A DNA stretch of 64,000 bases from Paenibacillus sp. (GCA_017512705.1 JAFWEX010000022.1:111067-175066), one strand, 5' to 3'; positions 9,564-18,747 are shown, numbered from the stretch's first letter. Notes: generated by a model from the sequence alone, not told the origin. Made by a program: numbers and translations.

Positions 9564-9577
9564 ATTATTTCTCATCT

Positions 9578-9658
9578 CCTGTTATTCACTATTATACTGA
9601 TATTATAAACTATAATAGCCGGAAAGCACTATAACAGTAAAACGATGATCATAACAGT
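9578..9658. promoter_or_regulatory. divergent control region with repeated ATAACAGT boxes
   Basis: Two identical ATAACAGT boxes lie at 9631-9638 and 9651-9658, exactly 20 bp apart and on the same helix face. A near copy in the other orientation (CCTGTTAT, 9578-9585) sits near the aminotransferase start. An inverted repeat CTATTATA / TATAATAG spans ~9589-9618 and may hold both -10 elements. MocR regulators are known to bind direct repeats. Assignment as the operator is inference. Confidence 0.55.
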
Positions 9659-9673
9659 TGGGAGCGATTGGGG

Positions 9674-11197
9674 ATGCATATGGAGTTAAAACGGGGAAGC
9701 AGTACCAATTTGTATGTGCAGATTGCCTCGACAATCGCGGACCGCATACGCTCAGGCTTGATTGAACCTGGCACACGGCTACCCTCTGTTCGCAAAATGA
9801 CAGCTGACCTGGGAGTTAGTCTTGTCACAGTGACCAAAGCCTATGCAGAACTTGAAGCCAATCATCTGATTCGCTGCTCACAGGGAAAAGGGTGTTATGT
9901 AACGGGAATCGGCATGGGGCTTTCAGATCACACTGAAAGAGACGTGGGTACACACAAGATAGAGAGTAACAACTCAGGTGCGTCGCTTAACTGGCAGATG
10001 ACATTGGTTGATTACTTACCTCGGGCGCAGCTCTGGAGGCATTTTGATGCGTCTCCTCAAGTCCGCTATGAACTTCATATGTCGGCGATTCACCCTGAGT
10101 TACTACCTACGCGTGATATTATTGACAGTGCTTACCATGTCTCTTCTGATCATGCAGAGCGCATGGCGGCCTATGGATCATTTCAAGGAGATGGGGAACT
10201 CAGGCAGACCTTTGCGTCACATTTCGCATCGCGTGGACTTCAGGTCACACCAGAAAGAATGCTAATTACGAGCGGAGCACAGCAGGGGATAGATCTGGTA
10301 GCCCGTACGTTTATTGGCCCTGGGGATGTTGTATATATGGAGGCTCCAACGTACACGGGGGCTATTGATGTCTTTACAAGTCGAGGGGCCAAAATTATTA
10401 CTGTTCCCATGGACAACGAAGGGATGCGGATCGACTTGCTCACCCGTTTGTGTGACACGTATCCACCTAAGCTTATCTATACGATCCCTACATATCACAA
10501 TCCGACAGGGATAACGATGAGTGCAACAAGACGTACGCAGTTGCTTAACATAGCACAAAGCTATCACTGTCTTATTCTGGAGGATGACCCTTTTGCGGAT
10601 CTTTATTTTACCACTCCCCCGCCGGCTTCAATTAAATCTATGGATCAAGCGGGTCACGTTGTATATATCAAAAGTTTCAGTAAAGTGTTGTCCCCAGGCT
10701 GCCGTATCGCATGTGCTATAGCAGACGGGAGTGTGCTGACGCGACTGGTAGCCGCCAAATCCACAGCTGATCTGGGTAGTCCTTTATTAACACAGAAGGC
10801 GATACAGGCATACATTCAGAATCATTATGATCCTTATGTATGTCGGCTCCGGGAGCAATTGTACGCAAGGCTAACCAGGGCGTCCGAGATCTTACAACGA
10901 CATGCAACGAAGGATATGCATTGGCGTCTTCCCGGTGGAGGACTTAATCTATGGCTTGAATTGCGCGGAAACATGGACATGCATGAGCTGCATCGACAGT
11001 CGCTTGCTGCGGGGGTATCTTTTCTTCCAGGTTCGGCTTGTTATGTTGCTGAGAGTGACACATCCAATTTACGCATATGCTTTACTGTCACCACCGCTGA
11101 AGCTCTGGAGCAAGGGCTCCGAACGCTATGTGATGTTATTGAGAAGGTTTCTTTTCAGCAAGCTGGGACAGCAGCGGACAGGCTGCCGCTTATTTAA
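9674..11197 (+). CDS. MocR-family transcriptional regulator (GntR-type wHTH plus aminotransferase domain)
   Basis: A 507-aa chimera. Residues ~1-75 form a winged helix of the GntR type (YVQIASTIADRIRSG, LPSVRKMTADLGVS, GKGCYVTG). Residues ~115-490 form a class I aminotransferase fold that binds PLP as a sensor. ITSGAQQGIDLV, TIPTYHNPTGITMS, ILEDDPFADLYF and KSFSKVLSPGCRI are conserved, so the Schiff-base Lys is intact. The start is ATG 9674, or ATG 9680, behind GGGAG. Members such as GabR and PdxR control GABA or vitamin B6 genes. Here the divergent aminotransferase is the likely target; the effector is unknown. Confidence 0.9.
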   Translation: MHMELKRGSSTNLYVQIASTIADRIRSGLIEPGTRLPSVRKMTADLGVSLVTVTKAYAELEANHLIRCSQGKGCYVTGIGMGLSDHTERDVGTHKIESNNSGASLNWQMTLVDYLPRAQLWRHFDASPQVRYELHMSAIHPELLPTRDIIDSAYHVSSDHAERMAAYGSFQGDGELRQTFASHFASRGLQVTPERMLITSGAQQGIDLVARTFIGPGDVVYMEAPTYTGAIDVFTSRGAKIITVPMDNEGMRIDLLTRLCDTYPPKLIYTIPTYHNPTGITMSATRRTQLLNIAQSYHCLILEDDPFADLYFTTPPPASIKSMDQAGHVVYIKSFSKVLSPGCRIACAIADGSVLTRLVAAKSTADLGSPLLTQKAIQAYIQNHYDPYVCRLREQLYARLTRASEILQRHATKDMHWRLPGGGLNLWLELRGNMDMHELHRQSLAAGVSFLPGSACYVAESDTSNLRICFTVTTAEALEQGLRTLCDVIEKVSFQQAGTAADRLPLI

Positions 11198-11281
11198 TTT
11201 TTTGAATATGGACATCCATCCATACCATTTCGGGTTCACGGCAATAGGTTATATTATCACTTGAAAGGGAGTTGGTTTGAA

Positions 11282-11533
11282 ATGAACCATTGCTGTCCAC
11301 AGATTGCGCCAATTGTATGTGAACCGATCCAAGTTGTTCAGGATTACTACATTCCACAAATCGTACCTGTGATCCACCCAATTGAAATTGTGAAACAACA
11401 ACACTGCGTTCCGATTCCTCACCACATGTATCCAGTTGTCGTAAGAGAAGAAGGCCCGCTGTATGTATCCAGCTACAAAAAGAAATCCGTGAAGAAATCC
11501 GGGAAAGCCCGCACTACTTCACGCAAACGCTAG
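11282..11533 (+). CDS. CotD-like spore coat protein
   Basis: 83-aa protein (ATG 11282, AAAGGGAG ten bases upstream). The N-terminal two thirds are rich in Pro, Ile, Val, His and Cys with short repeated units (CCPQIAPIV, IPQIVPVIHPIEIV, HCVPIPHHMYPVVV), resembling the inner coat protein CotD of Bacillus. The C-terminal tail is strongly basic (KKKSVKKSGKARTTSRKR), as in many coat and core-associated small proteins. It is a single gene closed by a hairpin shared with the convergent protease. Assignment rests on composition and pattern. No clear sigma-K promoter was found. Confidence 0.6.
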   Translation: MNHCCPQIAPIVCEPIQVVQDYYIPQIVPVIHPIEIVKQQHCVPIPHHMYPVVVREEGPLYVSSYKKKSVKKSGKARTTSRKR

Positions 11534-11570
11534 TCGCAGCGGATGCCCCGGGGAAACCATATCAAAATGA

Positions 11571-11612
11571 AAAGAGCAGCGTACGCCCCGGGGCGCAGCT
11601 GCTTTTGTTTTG
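11571..11612. terminator. bidirectional terminator
   Basis: AAAGAGCAGC (11571-11580) pairs with GCAGCTGCTTTT downstream around a GC-rich CGCCCCGGGGCG core. T-rich sequence follows on the plus strand and A-rich sequence precedes it, so it can serve both convergent genes. Confidence 0.7.
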
Positions 11613-11628
11613 TATAAGTTGGCCTAGA

Positions 11629-13503
11629 TCATTGGATATATTTTTTCAATGTGTTATCCATCTGCTGTCGGACATGCTGCGGCCAAAATTGCAGCGGAGC
11701 ACTGCTTCCCGAAGCGGCCTGTAACGCTTTGTATACATCAATCTGCCCATAGCCATAGTACTTGTCATGACCTGGTTCACCCAAATCGATGACACTTTGA
11801 CGCATTAGATCCATCACCTCGGTATTGGTGAGATCCGGATTCAGTGAGCGAATTAAACCTGCAAGCGCAGCAACGTGTGGACTTGCCATAGATGTACCTG
11901 ACAGAGCAGCGTATTGATTGTCTGGATAAGTACTGGCAATACTTGATCCTGGTGCCATCACATCAACATAATCCCCGTAATTGGAGTATGAGGCTTTGCT
12001 CATGTCCGGATCTGTGGCAGAGACTGCAAAGACCTCAGGGTAAGCAGCAGGGTACCCTGGGCGCTCGGTATTATCGTTCCCGGTCGCTGCGACAAGCACG
12101 ATGTCCCGATCAAAAGCGTATTTGATTGCGTCATGAAGAAATTGGGCATCCGCATAGTTGCCCAGACTCATGTTAATAACTTTGGCTCCATGATCAGCTG
12201 CCCAGATGATACCTTCAGCAACCGCATACGTTGTACCTGATCCGGAGTTATCTAACACTTTGACCGGAAGCACCTTGTTATACCAACTCATACCGGCAAC
12301 ACCCTCGTTGTTATTAACGATGGCTCCGATAATACCCGCAACATGTGTGCCATGACCCACGTCATCCAGTGGTTTACTGGCCGGGTTCACGACATTATAT
12401 CCTTCAAGCAGTTTGCCTTTAAGATCAGGATGATTCAGGTCAACGCCTGTATCCACGACGGCAACGATGACATCTTTGTTCCCCTTTGTGATATTCCACC
12501 CCCGGTTTGTCTCGATCGCAGGCAGATTCCATTGATAATCCGAGAACAAAACATCGTTAGGAATAGGGATGTTCGGTTGTTCAGCGACCTTTTCGTTGGT
12601 TAAATACATATAGTGTGGTTCCATATACAATGGATTCCATTTTCCGCCAAAGTAGTCTCGTAATTGTTTGTAACTCATTGTCTCAGACCGAAAAACATAC
12701 GTATACCCCAGTTTACGTACAGAAGGTGCTTTCAAATCCGAACGGATAATGCGCATATCTCGTTCACCGGGATCTTGGCGGAATCGAATCACAATTTCAT
12801 TCTCATAAAAATGACTGGCATTAGCGTTGTCATGTCCTGTTTTTACTGTAATTTCGTTTAGGGTATCAGGGTGAACGGATTCAATCTTGAATTTTCCTTC
12901 ACGCGGATAAGGGATCATTCGCAAGTTTTTACGTTGATGTTCCTCAACAGCATTTAATACGCTTTGACTAAACAAAGCGATAATTGCTCGTTTGCCATCC
13001 GTAGAAGGCTGACCCACCACAAAGTATTTTTCTTTGCCAAGAGGAAACGAAGCGGATTCGAAAGTCTGACGTTTATTCACCGCTTTTTTCGCTAAATTCA
13101 GAGTGTGATTTAATTTTTGCTGTTCCAGTTTATTACCTTGTTTCAATGCATGGTCAAATTTTTTGCTCGAAGACCCGTCAACATTCATAAGTTGGATGGA
13201 ACGAATGTGTCCGTGTGAATCTTGAAGTGACTTCATATACCGAGTTAGCTGTTCATCGGTCATCGTATTCGTTTTATCCAGTATAATCCCAAGGTGCTGC
13301 TTGGCATCTACGCGTGTAAGCAAATCAGTGGCTTTAATATCCTGAACCTTTAAACGCTGTTTACTTGCGTGTTCCTGATGAGGATTATCCTGCATTGCAC
13401 TAGGCTTGGGTTCGTTACGGTTAGATGTTGGAAGTAATAAAGTCAGCGCTAAAGCGCCTGCTCCTGCTGCAAGAGCCCAGTTTATCCATCGCGGTCTGGA
13501 CAT
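11629..13503 (-). CDS. subtilisin-like serine protease (peptidase S8)
   Basis: 624-aa exported or membrane-anchored subtilase. Residues ~8-25 form a hydrophobic signal or anchor (WALAAGAGALALTLLLP). A long pro-region (~30-310) without a recognised domain precedes the catalytic domain (~330-595). The triad is visible: D351 in VVDTGVDLNHPD, H384 in GHGTHVAG, S538 in SGTSMASPH; the oxyanion Asn is in AATGNDN. ATG 13503 has GAGGAGG upstream. The pro-region is much longer than the ~75-residue I9 propeptide of subtilisin E. Likely an extracytoplasmic protease; the target is unknown. Confidence 0.93.
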   Translation of the reverse strand: MSRPRWINWALAAGAGALALTLLLPTSNRNEPKPSAMQDNPHQEHASKQRLKVQDIKATDLLTRVDAKQHLGIILDKTNTMTDEQLTRYMKSLQDSHGHIRSIQLMNVDGSSSKKFDHALKQGNKLEQQKLNHTLNLAKKAVNKRQTFESASFPLGKEKYFVVGQPSTDGKRAIIALFSQSVLNAVEEHQRKNLRMIPYPREGKFKIESVHPDTLNEITVKTGHDNANASHFYENEIVIRFRQDPGERDMRIIRSDLKAPSVRKLGYTYVFRSETMSYKQLRDYFGGKWNPLYMEPHYMYLTNEKVAEQPNIPIPNDVLFSDYQWNLPAIETNRGWNITKGNKDVIVAVVDTGVDLNHPDLKGKLLEGYNVVNPASKPLDDVGHGTHVAGIIGAIVNNNEGVAGMSWYNKVLPVKVLDNSGSGTTYAVAEGIIWAADHGAKVINMSLGNYADAQFLHDAIKYAFDRDIVLVAATGNDNTERPGYPAAYPEVFAVSATDPDMSKASYSNYGDYVDVMAPGSSIASTYPDNQYAALSGTSMASPHVAALAGLIRSLNPDLTNTEVMDLMRQSVIDLGEPGHDKYYGYGQIDVYKALQAASGSSAPLQFWPQHVRQQMDNTLKKYIQ

Positions 13504-13810
13504 GGACAGAAACCTCCTCGTTCAATTTTAGACCATAATCTACGGCGTGCTGCTCGCATCATCGTAGTCACGAATTGTACTTAGCGTTAGGAGAAGTACC
13601 TTATTTTATGCAAATGAGTTTGAAGTCTTTTAGCGAATCTGCTTTAGGTCTTTTGCTTGTACGCAACACATGGAAAGCGCAATCAAGGGATACCGCTCGT
13701 CAACTTTTTATGATAGGATTATATCTGAGAATTCAAATGTCAAAGAGTGATCTATATTGACCGAACTATACATGAATATGTAAGGACTTATCTAAGGGGG
13801 AGCTACCTTT
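13504..13810. other. intergenic region, 307 bp, divergent promoters expected
   Basis: Separates the minus-strand protease from the plus-strand YpuI-like gene. It holds a 50-codon frame from ATG 13608 (AGGAGAAG ten bases upstream, stop at 13760) with no recognisable product; its status is doubtful. TTGACC near 13757 precedes AT-rich sequence before the next gene but no good -10 is evident. Confidence 0.4.
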
Positions 13811-14317
13811 ATGTCAGCAGCCAATGTACAAAAAATATGTGAGTCAACCAGGGAAAAATTAAAACCGGCAATCGATCGGATCGAGAAGTTTTTGAATGAA
13901 AATACTTTACCTGAATTGGATCAGAACCAGACGGATGAATCCATTGCTTTCTACAAAGGATTTCTTTCTGATCTACGTCATTTGCTCGTTTTTTCTGAAG
14001 TTTCTTACGAAAAACTTGGCGTTGTGCTGCGTCGTGCCAACTTTGATGTCGAATTTGCTGAAAAGGCTCTTTATAATACGTATCACCAAAGTGTAAACAG
14101 CTTTTTCTATCCCAAAAATGAGTGTTATTCCGAAGACGGAAGATATGCTTACACAGGTCAGGATGCCATTCGTTTCCGTGACAAACCGATTCGTTCCGTT
14201 CGTGATGTGATTTTAGAAATTTCCAAAACGTATGAAGAACTGCGCGATGATCTGGCTTACTACGAGAGTGATTACCTTACTCAGCGCCGTATGCAAAACC
14301 AACGCAATCATGCTTAA
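13811..14317 (+). CDS. YpuI-like protein (DUF3907 family)
   Basis: 168-aa soluble, acidic, largely helical protein resembling the Bacillales YpuI/DUF3907 family, of unknown function. The stretch SFFYPKNECYSEDGRYAYTG followed by DAIRFRDKP is the most distinctive part. No signal peptide or membrane segment is seen. ATG 13811 follows AAGGGGGAGCT. It stands as a single gene with its own strong terminator. Family assignment is from memory of the conserved centre. Confidence 0.6.
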   Translation: MSAANVQKICESTREKLKPAIDRIEKFLNENTLPELDQNQTDESIAFYKGFLSDLRHLLVFSEVSYEKLGVVLRRANFDVEFAEKALYNTYHQSVNSFFYPKNECYSEDGRYAYTGQDAIRFRDKPIRSVRDVILEISKTYEELRDDLAYYESDYLTQRRMQNQRNHA

Positions 14318-14333
14318 TTAGACGTAAAACATC

Positions 14334-14359
14334 AACCGCCCTAGTGGCGGTTTTTTTTA
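14334..14359 (+). terminator. intrinsic terminator after the YpuI-like gene
   Basis: ACCGCC, loop CTAGT, GGCGGT, then a run of T. Confidence 0.9.
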
Positions 14360-14478
14360 TTTAAAAATCAGAATTACCTTTGTACAGGGGTTCAAAAGGG
14401 ACATGTTATCATCTGACATTTAGGCGGAGAATATCGGATTTGTGCAGGGGTAACAATAGTTATCGAGGTGATAAAAAA

Positions 14479-14697
14479 ATGAGCCATGACAAACCAATTG
14501 TCAAATGCAGCATCTCCAACTGTCATTTCTGGGGAGAAAACAACTTTTGCCAAGCCGATGCCATCATGATTGACATTGACCAACACGCTACCCGTCGTTT
14601 GCATGAGGAGTTTGCCGGTGAGACGTTCGACTCCGATCATCGTGATCATGCCCGCACCTCTTCTGCCACTTGCTGCCACACATTTAGACCTAAATAA
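14479..14697 (+). CDS. DUF1540 domain small Cys-rich protein
   Basis: 72-aa protein starting at ATG 14479 behind TCGAGGTGATAAAA. VKCSISNCHFWGENNFCQAD is the DUF1540 pattern of spaced cysteines (CS..NC..W....C.A), repeated loosely as TCCHTF at the C-terminus, suggesting metal binding. Such proteins are common in spore-forming Firmicutes and often appear in spores, but function is unknown. An upstream in-frame extension to 14380 has no ribosome site and is not included. It is followed at 14732 by a small membrane protein. Confidence 0.8.
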   Translation: MSHDKPIVKCSISNCHFWGENNFCQADAIMIDIDQHATRRLHEEFAGETFDSDHRDHARTSSATCCHTFRPK

Positions 14698-14731
14698 GCA
14701 GTCATCCTATTATTAACGGAGGTGCTTTCAC

Positions 14732-15151
14732 ATGAAAAATGATGATATTCAAGACAAAGGGTTGGACCGTTATAACACAGAGGCCAAGGAAGATCACCAA
14801 CGCCAGCGTGTAGATTATCCGAGAAAAGCATACCGTGAAGAGTATGGCGCTGAGATGGCGCCACAAGCAACTGTTCGGAGCAGGGAGACAGAGCGTACAA
14901 GTTCCCGGGAAATTCCTGAGAAACACGAGGCAGATGGTGTAATGAGGTCAACAGGTCGTGTTGCAGGTTATACGGGGCTTGCTTTTGGTATCGCTTCCTT
15001 GTTCATGTGGTCCATCGTGCTTGGTCCGGCTGCGGCAGTGCTTGGTTATTATGCTTATGTGAATGGTCGTAAGACGGCAGGGGCCTGGGCGATCGGACTT
15101 GGTATTGTTGCTACACTTAGTTACTTTTTTATGCTTCCTTTTGCACGTTAA
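14732..15151 (+). CDS. small membrane protein with hydrophilic N-terminus (DUF4190-like)
   Basis: 139 aa from ATG 14732 (ACGGAGGTG upstream). The first ~70 residues are charged and probably disordered. Two membrane helices follow (TGLAFGIASLFMWSIVLGPA and AWAIGLGIVATLSYFFML) joined by a short GYYAYVNGRKTAG turn. The two-helix layout with GxAAAVLGYYA resembles the DUF4190 type found in Bacillales. Function unknown. It lies 34 bases after the DUF1540 gene and may be co-transcribed with it. Confidence 0.7.
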   Translation: MKNDDIQDKGLDRYNTEAKEDHQRQRVDYPRKAYREEYGAEMAPQATVRSRETERTSSREIPEKHEADGVMRSTGRVAGYTGLAFGIASLFMWSIVLGPAAAVLGYYAYVNGRKTAGAWAIGLGIVATLSYFFMLPFAR

Positions 15152-15198
15152 AAATAAAAGAATGGGAAAATGATGTGATACCCTTCTCATTTTGATGC

Positions 15199-15247
15199 AA
15201 CCTTCTGTGCTCACCAGACCGTGGTGATAACAGGAGGTTTTTTTTCG
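15199..15247 (+). terminator. intrinsic terminator
   Basis: AACCTTCTGT pairs with ACAGGAGGTT, with an inner TCACCA/TGGTGA stem, followed by eight T. Confidence 0.9.
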
Positions 15248-15365
15248 CATTAACGAATATTGGAATGTCTATTCAGCTATTTTTTATGAAAATGATGGAA
15301 CCTGCGTGTAAAACAATGTAGAATAAAGTCATCAAGGTTGAATGAAACGGGAGTGAGCGTAGCAC

Positions 15366-16115
15366 ATGCAGATAGATCCAAACAGTTCGCGGCAGTTACT
15401 GGAGCTGCAGTTATCCAATGTTAGCAACCAAACGAGTGGTTCGAGTGTACAAGCTGGCTCGACGACTGGTTTTTCAGAAGTCATCGATGGGCTGTTAAAC
15501 AACAACGGTACATCAGATCCAGATGATACAGTAAATCAATACCCTATCTCCAAAAGATCAAACGATGGTTTATTGTGGTTACAGCTCGGTAGTGCCTACA
15601 GCCCGGATTTGACTCCGGTGAGCTCTTCTGAAGCAGATCGTCTGACATCTTTGCAGTCTCTGACTAGTACCTTACAAGCTGATTCGGGCACGACGTTACC
15701 TACGGATTATGATTCATTAATCTCGCAAGCCAGCATTAAATATGGCGTACCGGAATCTTTAATCAAAGCGGTTATTGACACCGAATCCGGTTTTAATCCC
15801 AAAGTCGTCTCTTCGGCAGGAGCCAAAGGTCTGATGCAGTTAATGGATGGTACAGCGGCTGGACTTGGTGTGAGCGATTCTTTTGACCCAGCTCAGAATA
15901 TTGACGCAGGAACCAAATATTTGGCGCTCCAACTCCAGCGTTTTGGTGGACAGGAAAAGATGGCTTTAGCTGCATATAATGCCGGCCCAGGACGGGTATC
16001 CAGACTCGGTGTAACAAGTGATCATGAGCTGATGAGCATGCTGCATCTGCTACCTGTTGAAACACAGAACTACATTGCTAAAGTGGAACGTGCTCGTTCC
16101 AAATATGCAATTTAA
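15366..16115 (+). CDS. lytic transglycosylase, CwlQ/Slt-like
   Basis: 249 aa. The C-terminal ~125 residues form a Slt-type (GH23) lysozyme-like domain that cleaves the glycan strand of peptidoglycan. ESLIKAVIDTESGFNPKVVS contains the catalytic Glu (TES), followed by AKGLMQLMDGTA, YLALQLQRFGG and the conserved ALAAYNAGPGRV. The N-terminal ~115 residues are Ser/Thr/Gln-rich and low in complexity. No signal peptide is evident, as in B. subtilis CwlQ (YjbJ), which it resembles. Single gene between a terminator and the cysteine desulfurase promoter. Confidence 0.88.
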   Translation: MQIDPNSSRQLLELQLSNVSNQTSGSSVQAGSTTGFSEVIDGLLNNNGTSDPDDTVNQYPISKRSNDGLLWLQLGSAYSPDLTPVSSSEADRLTSLQSLTSTLQADSGTTLPTDYDSLISQASIKYGVPESLIKAVIDTESGFNPKVVSSAGAKGLMQLMDGTAAGLGVSDSFDPAQNIDAGTKYLALQLQRFGGQEKMALAAYNAGPGRVSRLGVTSDHELMSMLHLLPVETQNYIAKVERARSKYAI

Positions 16116-16271
16116 GAAGATAGCTGATATAGCCACTTCATAAGAATGTGTTTATTAGGTTAGGTATAAGCGTTCTTTAGTTTCAATCCGTTTAAAAAGT
16201 TCATATCTATTACGGGCAAAGAGATCCAATGCAAATGCAGGGTATGTACGTACTGCTTTTGATTGGTCTTT

Positions 16272-16299
16272 TTGTGTTGTACTTAGATCGTGGTACAAT
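16272..16299 (+). promoter_or_regulatory. sigma-A-type promoter for the cysteine desulfurase-thiI operon
   Basis: TTGTGT (16272-16277), 16 bp, TACAAT (16294-16299). It sits inside the long upstream extension of the desulfurase reading frame, so the real start must be downstream of it. Confidence 0.65.
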
Positions 16300-16348
16300 G
16301 CTCTTTATAGTGTTAATGAACGAAAAGATAAGGAAGGTGCACCTCGTT

Positions 16349-17497
16349 TTGAAATATTTTGATTATGCAGCAACGACACCTCCATATCCGGATGTGATTC
16401 GCACAATGGCAGAAATTATGGAAACCCAATTCGGAAATGCTTCGTCCATTCATGGATATGGTGAACGTGCGAATCAGTTACTTCGCCGGGCGCGAGCAGG
16501 CTGTGCTGCTGCCATCGGTGTGAATCCGGAGGAGATCGTATTCACATCCGGTGCAACAGAGAGTAACAATCTTGCGATTAAGGGGACCGCACTCCGATAT
16601 TGCTCACGAGGGAAACACATCATAACTACGGCGGCAGAGCATGCTTCTGTGTATGAGAGTGTATTGCAGCTGCAACAGTGGGGATGGGATGTAACCTGGA
16701 TTCCTGTCGATTCGAGAGGTGTTGTTTCTGTTGATCAGGTAATCAGTGCTGTCCGCTCGGATACCGTGCTTGTCAGTTTAATGCATGTGAACAACGAGAC
16801 TGGAGCTGTCAATCCGGTAGGTGAGATTGGCAAGCAGCTTAAACAAAAGGCACCGCGTGTCCTTTTCCACGTTGATGGAGTTCAGGGTTTCGGAAAATTA
16901 CCCGTCTCACCAGCTCAATGGAGAGCGGATTTATACAGCTTGTCTGCTCATAAGATCAGGGGACCTAAAGGAGCAGGATTGCTTTATGTACGAAGCGGCG
17001 TAGAGATTACCCCGCTCCTGTCAGGGGGTTCGCAAGAACACAATTTTAGGGCGGGTACCGAGAATGTGGCTTTGATCGTTGGCATGGCTAAGGCGATGCG
17101 CATTGCGGGAGAGAGACAGAGTGATTTTTCAAGGCGCATATGTATACTCCGAGACCGAATCATGGAGATAATCTCTTCTATTCCTGAGCTGCAACTTAAC
17201 AGCACCAAAGAAGGAGCACCACATATTGTGCATTTTTCCTATCCAGGCATGAAAGCTGAAGTGGCATTGCATACGCTGGAGCAGCTTGGATGCACCGTAT
17301 CAACCCAGTCTGCTTGTTCTTCGCGTTCGGCTGAACCCAGCCGGGTGTTACTAGCCATGGGGAGAGATGAAGCTTGTGCTGCTGGAGGTTTGCGAATAAG
17401 TTTTGGTGATGAACATACAGAAGAAGATGTAGCGATATTGGAAAAAGCGCTTCAACAGATGGTGGCACAGCTGCGGCCACTCGAAAGGCGGATGTAA
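16349..17497 (+). CDS. cysteine desulfurase (NifS/IscS-like, NifZ type)
   Basis: PLP enzyme that takes sulfur from cysteine as a persulfide. From TTG 16349 (AAGGAAGGTG nine bases upstream) it is 382 aa, the usual size. Motifs: YFDYAATTPP at the N-terminus, FTSGATESNNLAI, HVDGVQGFGK, the Schiff-base Lys in SLSAHKIRGPKGAG, and the catalytic Cys loop STQSACSSRS. The 40-codon extension to 16229 crosses the promoter and is rejected. thiI follows after five bases, so the sulfur most likely goes to 4-thiouridine in tRNA, as for NifZ-ThiI in B. subtilis. Confidence 0.93.
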   Translation: MKYFDYAATTPPYPDVIRTMAEIMETQFGNASSIHGYGERANQLLRRARAGCAAAIGVNPEEIVFTSGATESNNLAIKGTALRYCSRGKHIITTAAEHASVYESVLQLQQWGWDVTWIPVDSRGVVSVDQVISAVRSDTVLVSLMHVNNETGAVNPVGEIGKQLKQKAPRVLFHVDGVQGFGKLPVSPAQWRADLYSLSAHKIRGPKGAGLLYVRSGVEITPLLSGGSQEHNFRAGTENVALIVGMAKAMRIAGERQSDFSRRICILRDRIMEIISSIPELQLNSTKEGAPHIVHFSYPGMKAEVALHTLEQLGCTVSTQSACSSRSAEPSRVLLAMGRDEACAAGGLRISFGDEHTEEDVAILEKALQQMVAQLRPLERRM

Positions 17498-17502
17498 ACT
17501 AA

Positions 17503-18747
17503 ATGTTGAAATATGATATGCTTCTGCTCCGTTTCGGAGAGTTTATGTTAAAAGGAAAAAACCGAGCACGTTTTGAGAAAACCATTATTACTCAAGTTAA
17601 AGCGTTGATTAAGCCCTATCCGGGGGCGAGTTTGCGTAAAGAATATGGCCGGGTCTACGTAGATCTTGGTGGTGAATCCCATACACAGCTGATTCCCGTA
17701 TTGAAACGTGTATTCGGTGTGATGTCTATCAGTCCGGTAAAAGTAACGCCGTCCGAGATAGATGAGATTGTACAAACAGCGGTTGCGTTCATGGATGAAC
17801 GTGCAGGCGAATTTGGTGAGATGACGACCTTCAAGGTTAATGCACGCCGGGTCTGGAAGGCGTTTCCGCATTCCTCTCATGAAACGAATCATTTGGTCGG
17901 TTCACCTATACTGCGCAAGTTCCAGCAACTGAAAGTGGACGTGCGTGAGCCCGATATCGAATTGCGTGTAGAAATACGCGAACAAGGCACTTATATTTTT
18001 AGTGAGGTTATTCCTGCCGCAGGTGGATTCCCACTGGGGACAAATGGCAAGGCGATGGTTCCCTTATCTGGAGGGATAGATAGTCCGGTAGCCGCATGGT
18101 CCTCCATGCGCCGGGGATTGGAAGTAGAGTGTGTTCATTTTTATAGTTATCCGTTTACAAGTCAGCGTGCGAAAGAGAAGGTGATTGATCTAGCCCGTGC
18201 TCTTGCTGATCATGCGGGTACCATTAAGTTACACCTTGTTCCATTTACAGAGATTCAGACTGCATTCACCCAGTTAGGGCAAGACAATCTGATCATTACA
18301 CTGATGCGGCGTTCCATGTTACGGATAGCGACCAAACTGGCAGAACGCGAGCGTGCACTTGCACTGATTACGGGAGATAGTTTGGGTCAGGTCGCGAGTC
18401 AGACTCTGCCAAGTATGAATGTCATTGGGAGAGCCACGGATCTGCCGCTGCTCAGACCACTGGTGATGATGGACAAGCAGGAAATTATTTCACTTTCCAA
18501 GCAGATTGGTACGTATGATATCTCCATTTTGCCTTATGAAGACTGTTGTACTTTGTTTGTTCCCAAATCACCGTCAACCAACCCGAATCTGCGAATTGTG
18601 GATAAAATTGAAGCGACGATGAGTCATCTGCCGGTATGGCTGGAGAAGGCGGTAGAGCAAACTGAAACGATCATATTGCATGCTGGAGAAGCATCCATCC
18701 GGACAGGACAGTCAGAAGATAGTGTGATGAAGGATGATTGGTTCTAA
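17503..18747 (+). CDS. thiI: tRNA 4-thiouridine synthase ThiI
   Basis: 414 aa. Adenylates U8 of tRNA and inserts sulfur passed from the cysteine desulfurase. An N-terminal ferredoxin-like plus THUMP region (~1-165, with LLLRFGEFMLKGKNR) binds tRNA. The PP-loop ATPase motif is VPLSGGIDSPVAAW. A Cys pair in DYEDCCTLF-like context (YEDCCTLFVP) can carry the persulfide. The C-terminal rhodanese domain of the E. coli enzyme is absent, as is usual in Bacillales. It is the last gene of its operon, closed by a terminator. Confidence 0.96.
   Translation: MLKYDMLLLRFGEFMLKGKNRARFEKTIITQVKALIKPYPGASLRKEYGRVYVDLGGESHTQLIPVLKRVFGVMSISPVKVTPSEIDEIVQTAVAFMDERAGEFGEMTTFKVNARRVWKAFPHSSHETNHLVGSPILRKFQQLKVDVREPDIELRVEIREQGTYIFSEVIPAAGGFPLGTNGKAMVPLSGGIDSPVAAWSSMRRGLEVECVHFYSYPFTSQRAKEKVIDLARALADHAGTIKLHLVPFTEIQTAFTQLGQDNLIITLMRRSMLRIATKLAERERALALITGDSLGQVASQTLPSMNVIGRATDLPLLRPLVMMDKQEIISLSKQIGTYDISILPYEDCCTLFVPKSPSTNPNLRIVDKIEATMSHLPVWLEKAVEQTETIILHAGEASIRTGQSEDSVMKDDWF

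Noticed and set aside
13575-13760. 61-codon frame before the YpuI-like gene
   Set aside because: TTG start lacks a ribosome site. The inner ATG 13608 has AGGAGAAG but the product has no recognisable feature; kept only as a note in the intergenic entry.
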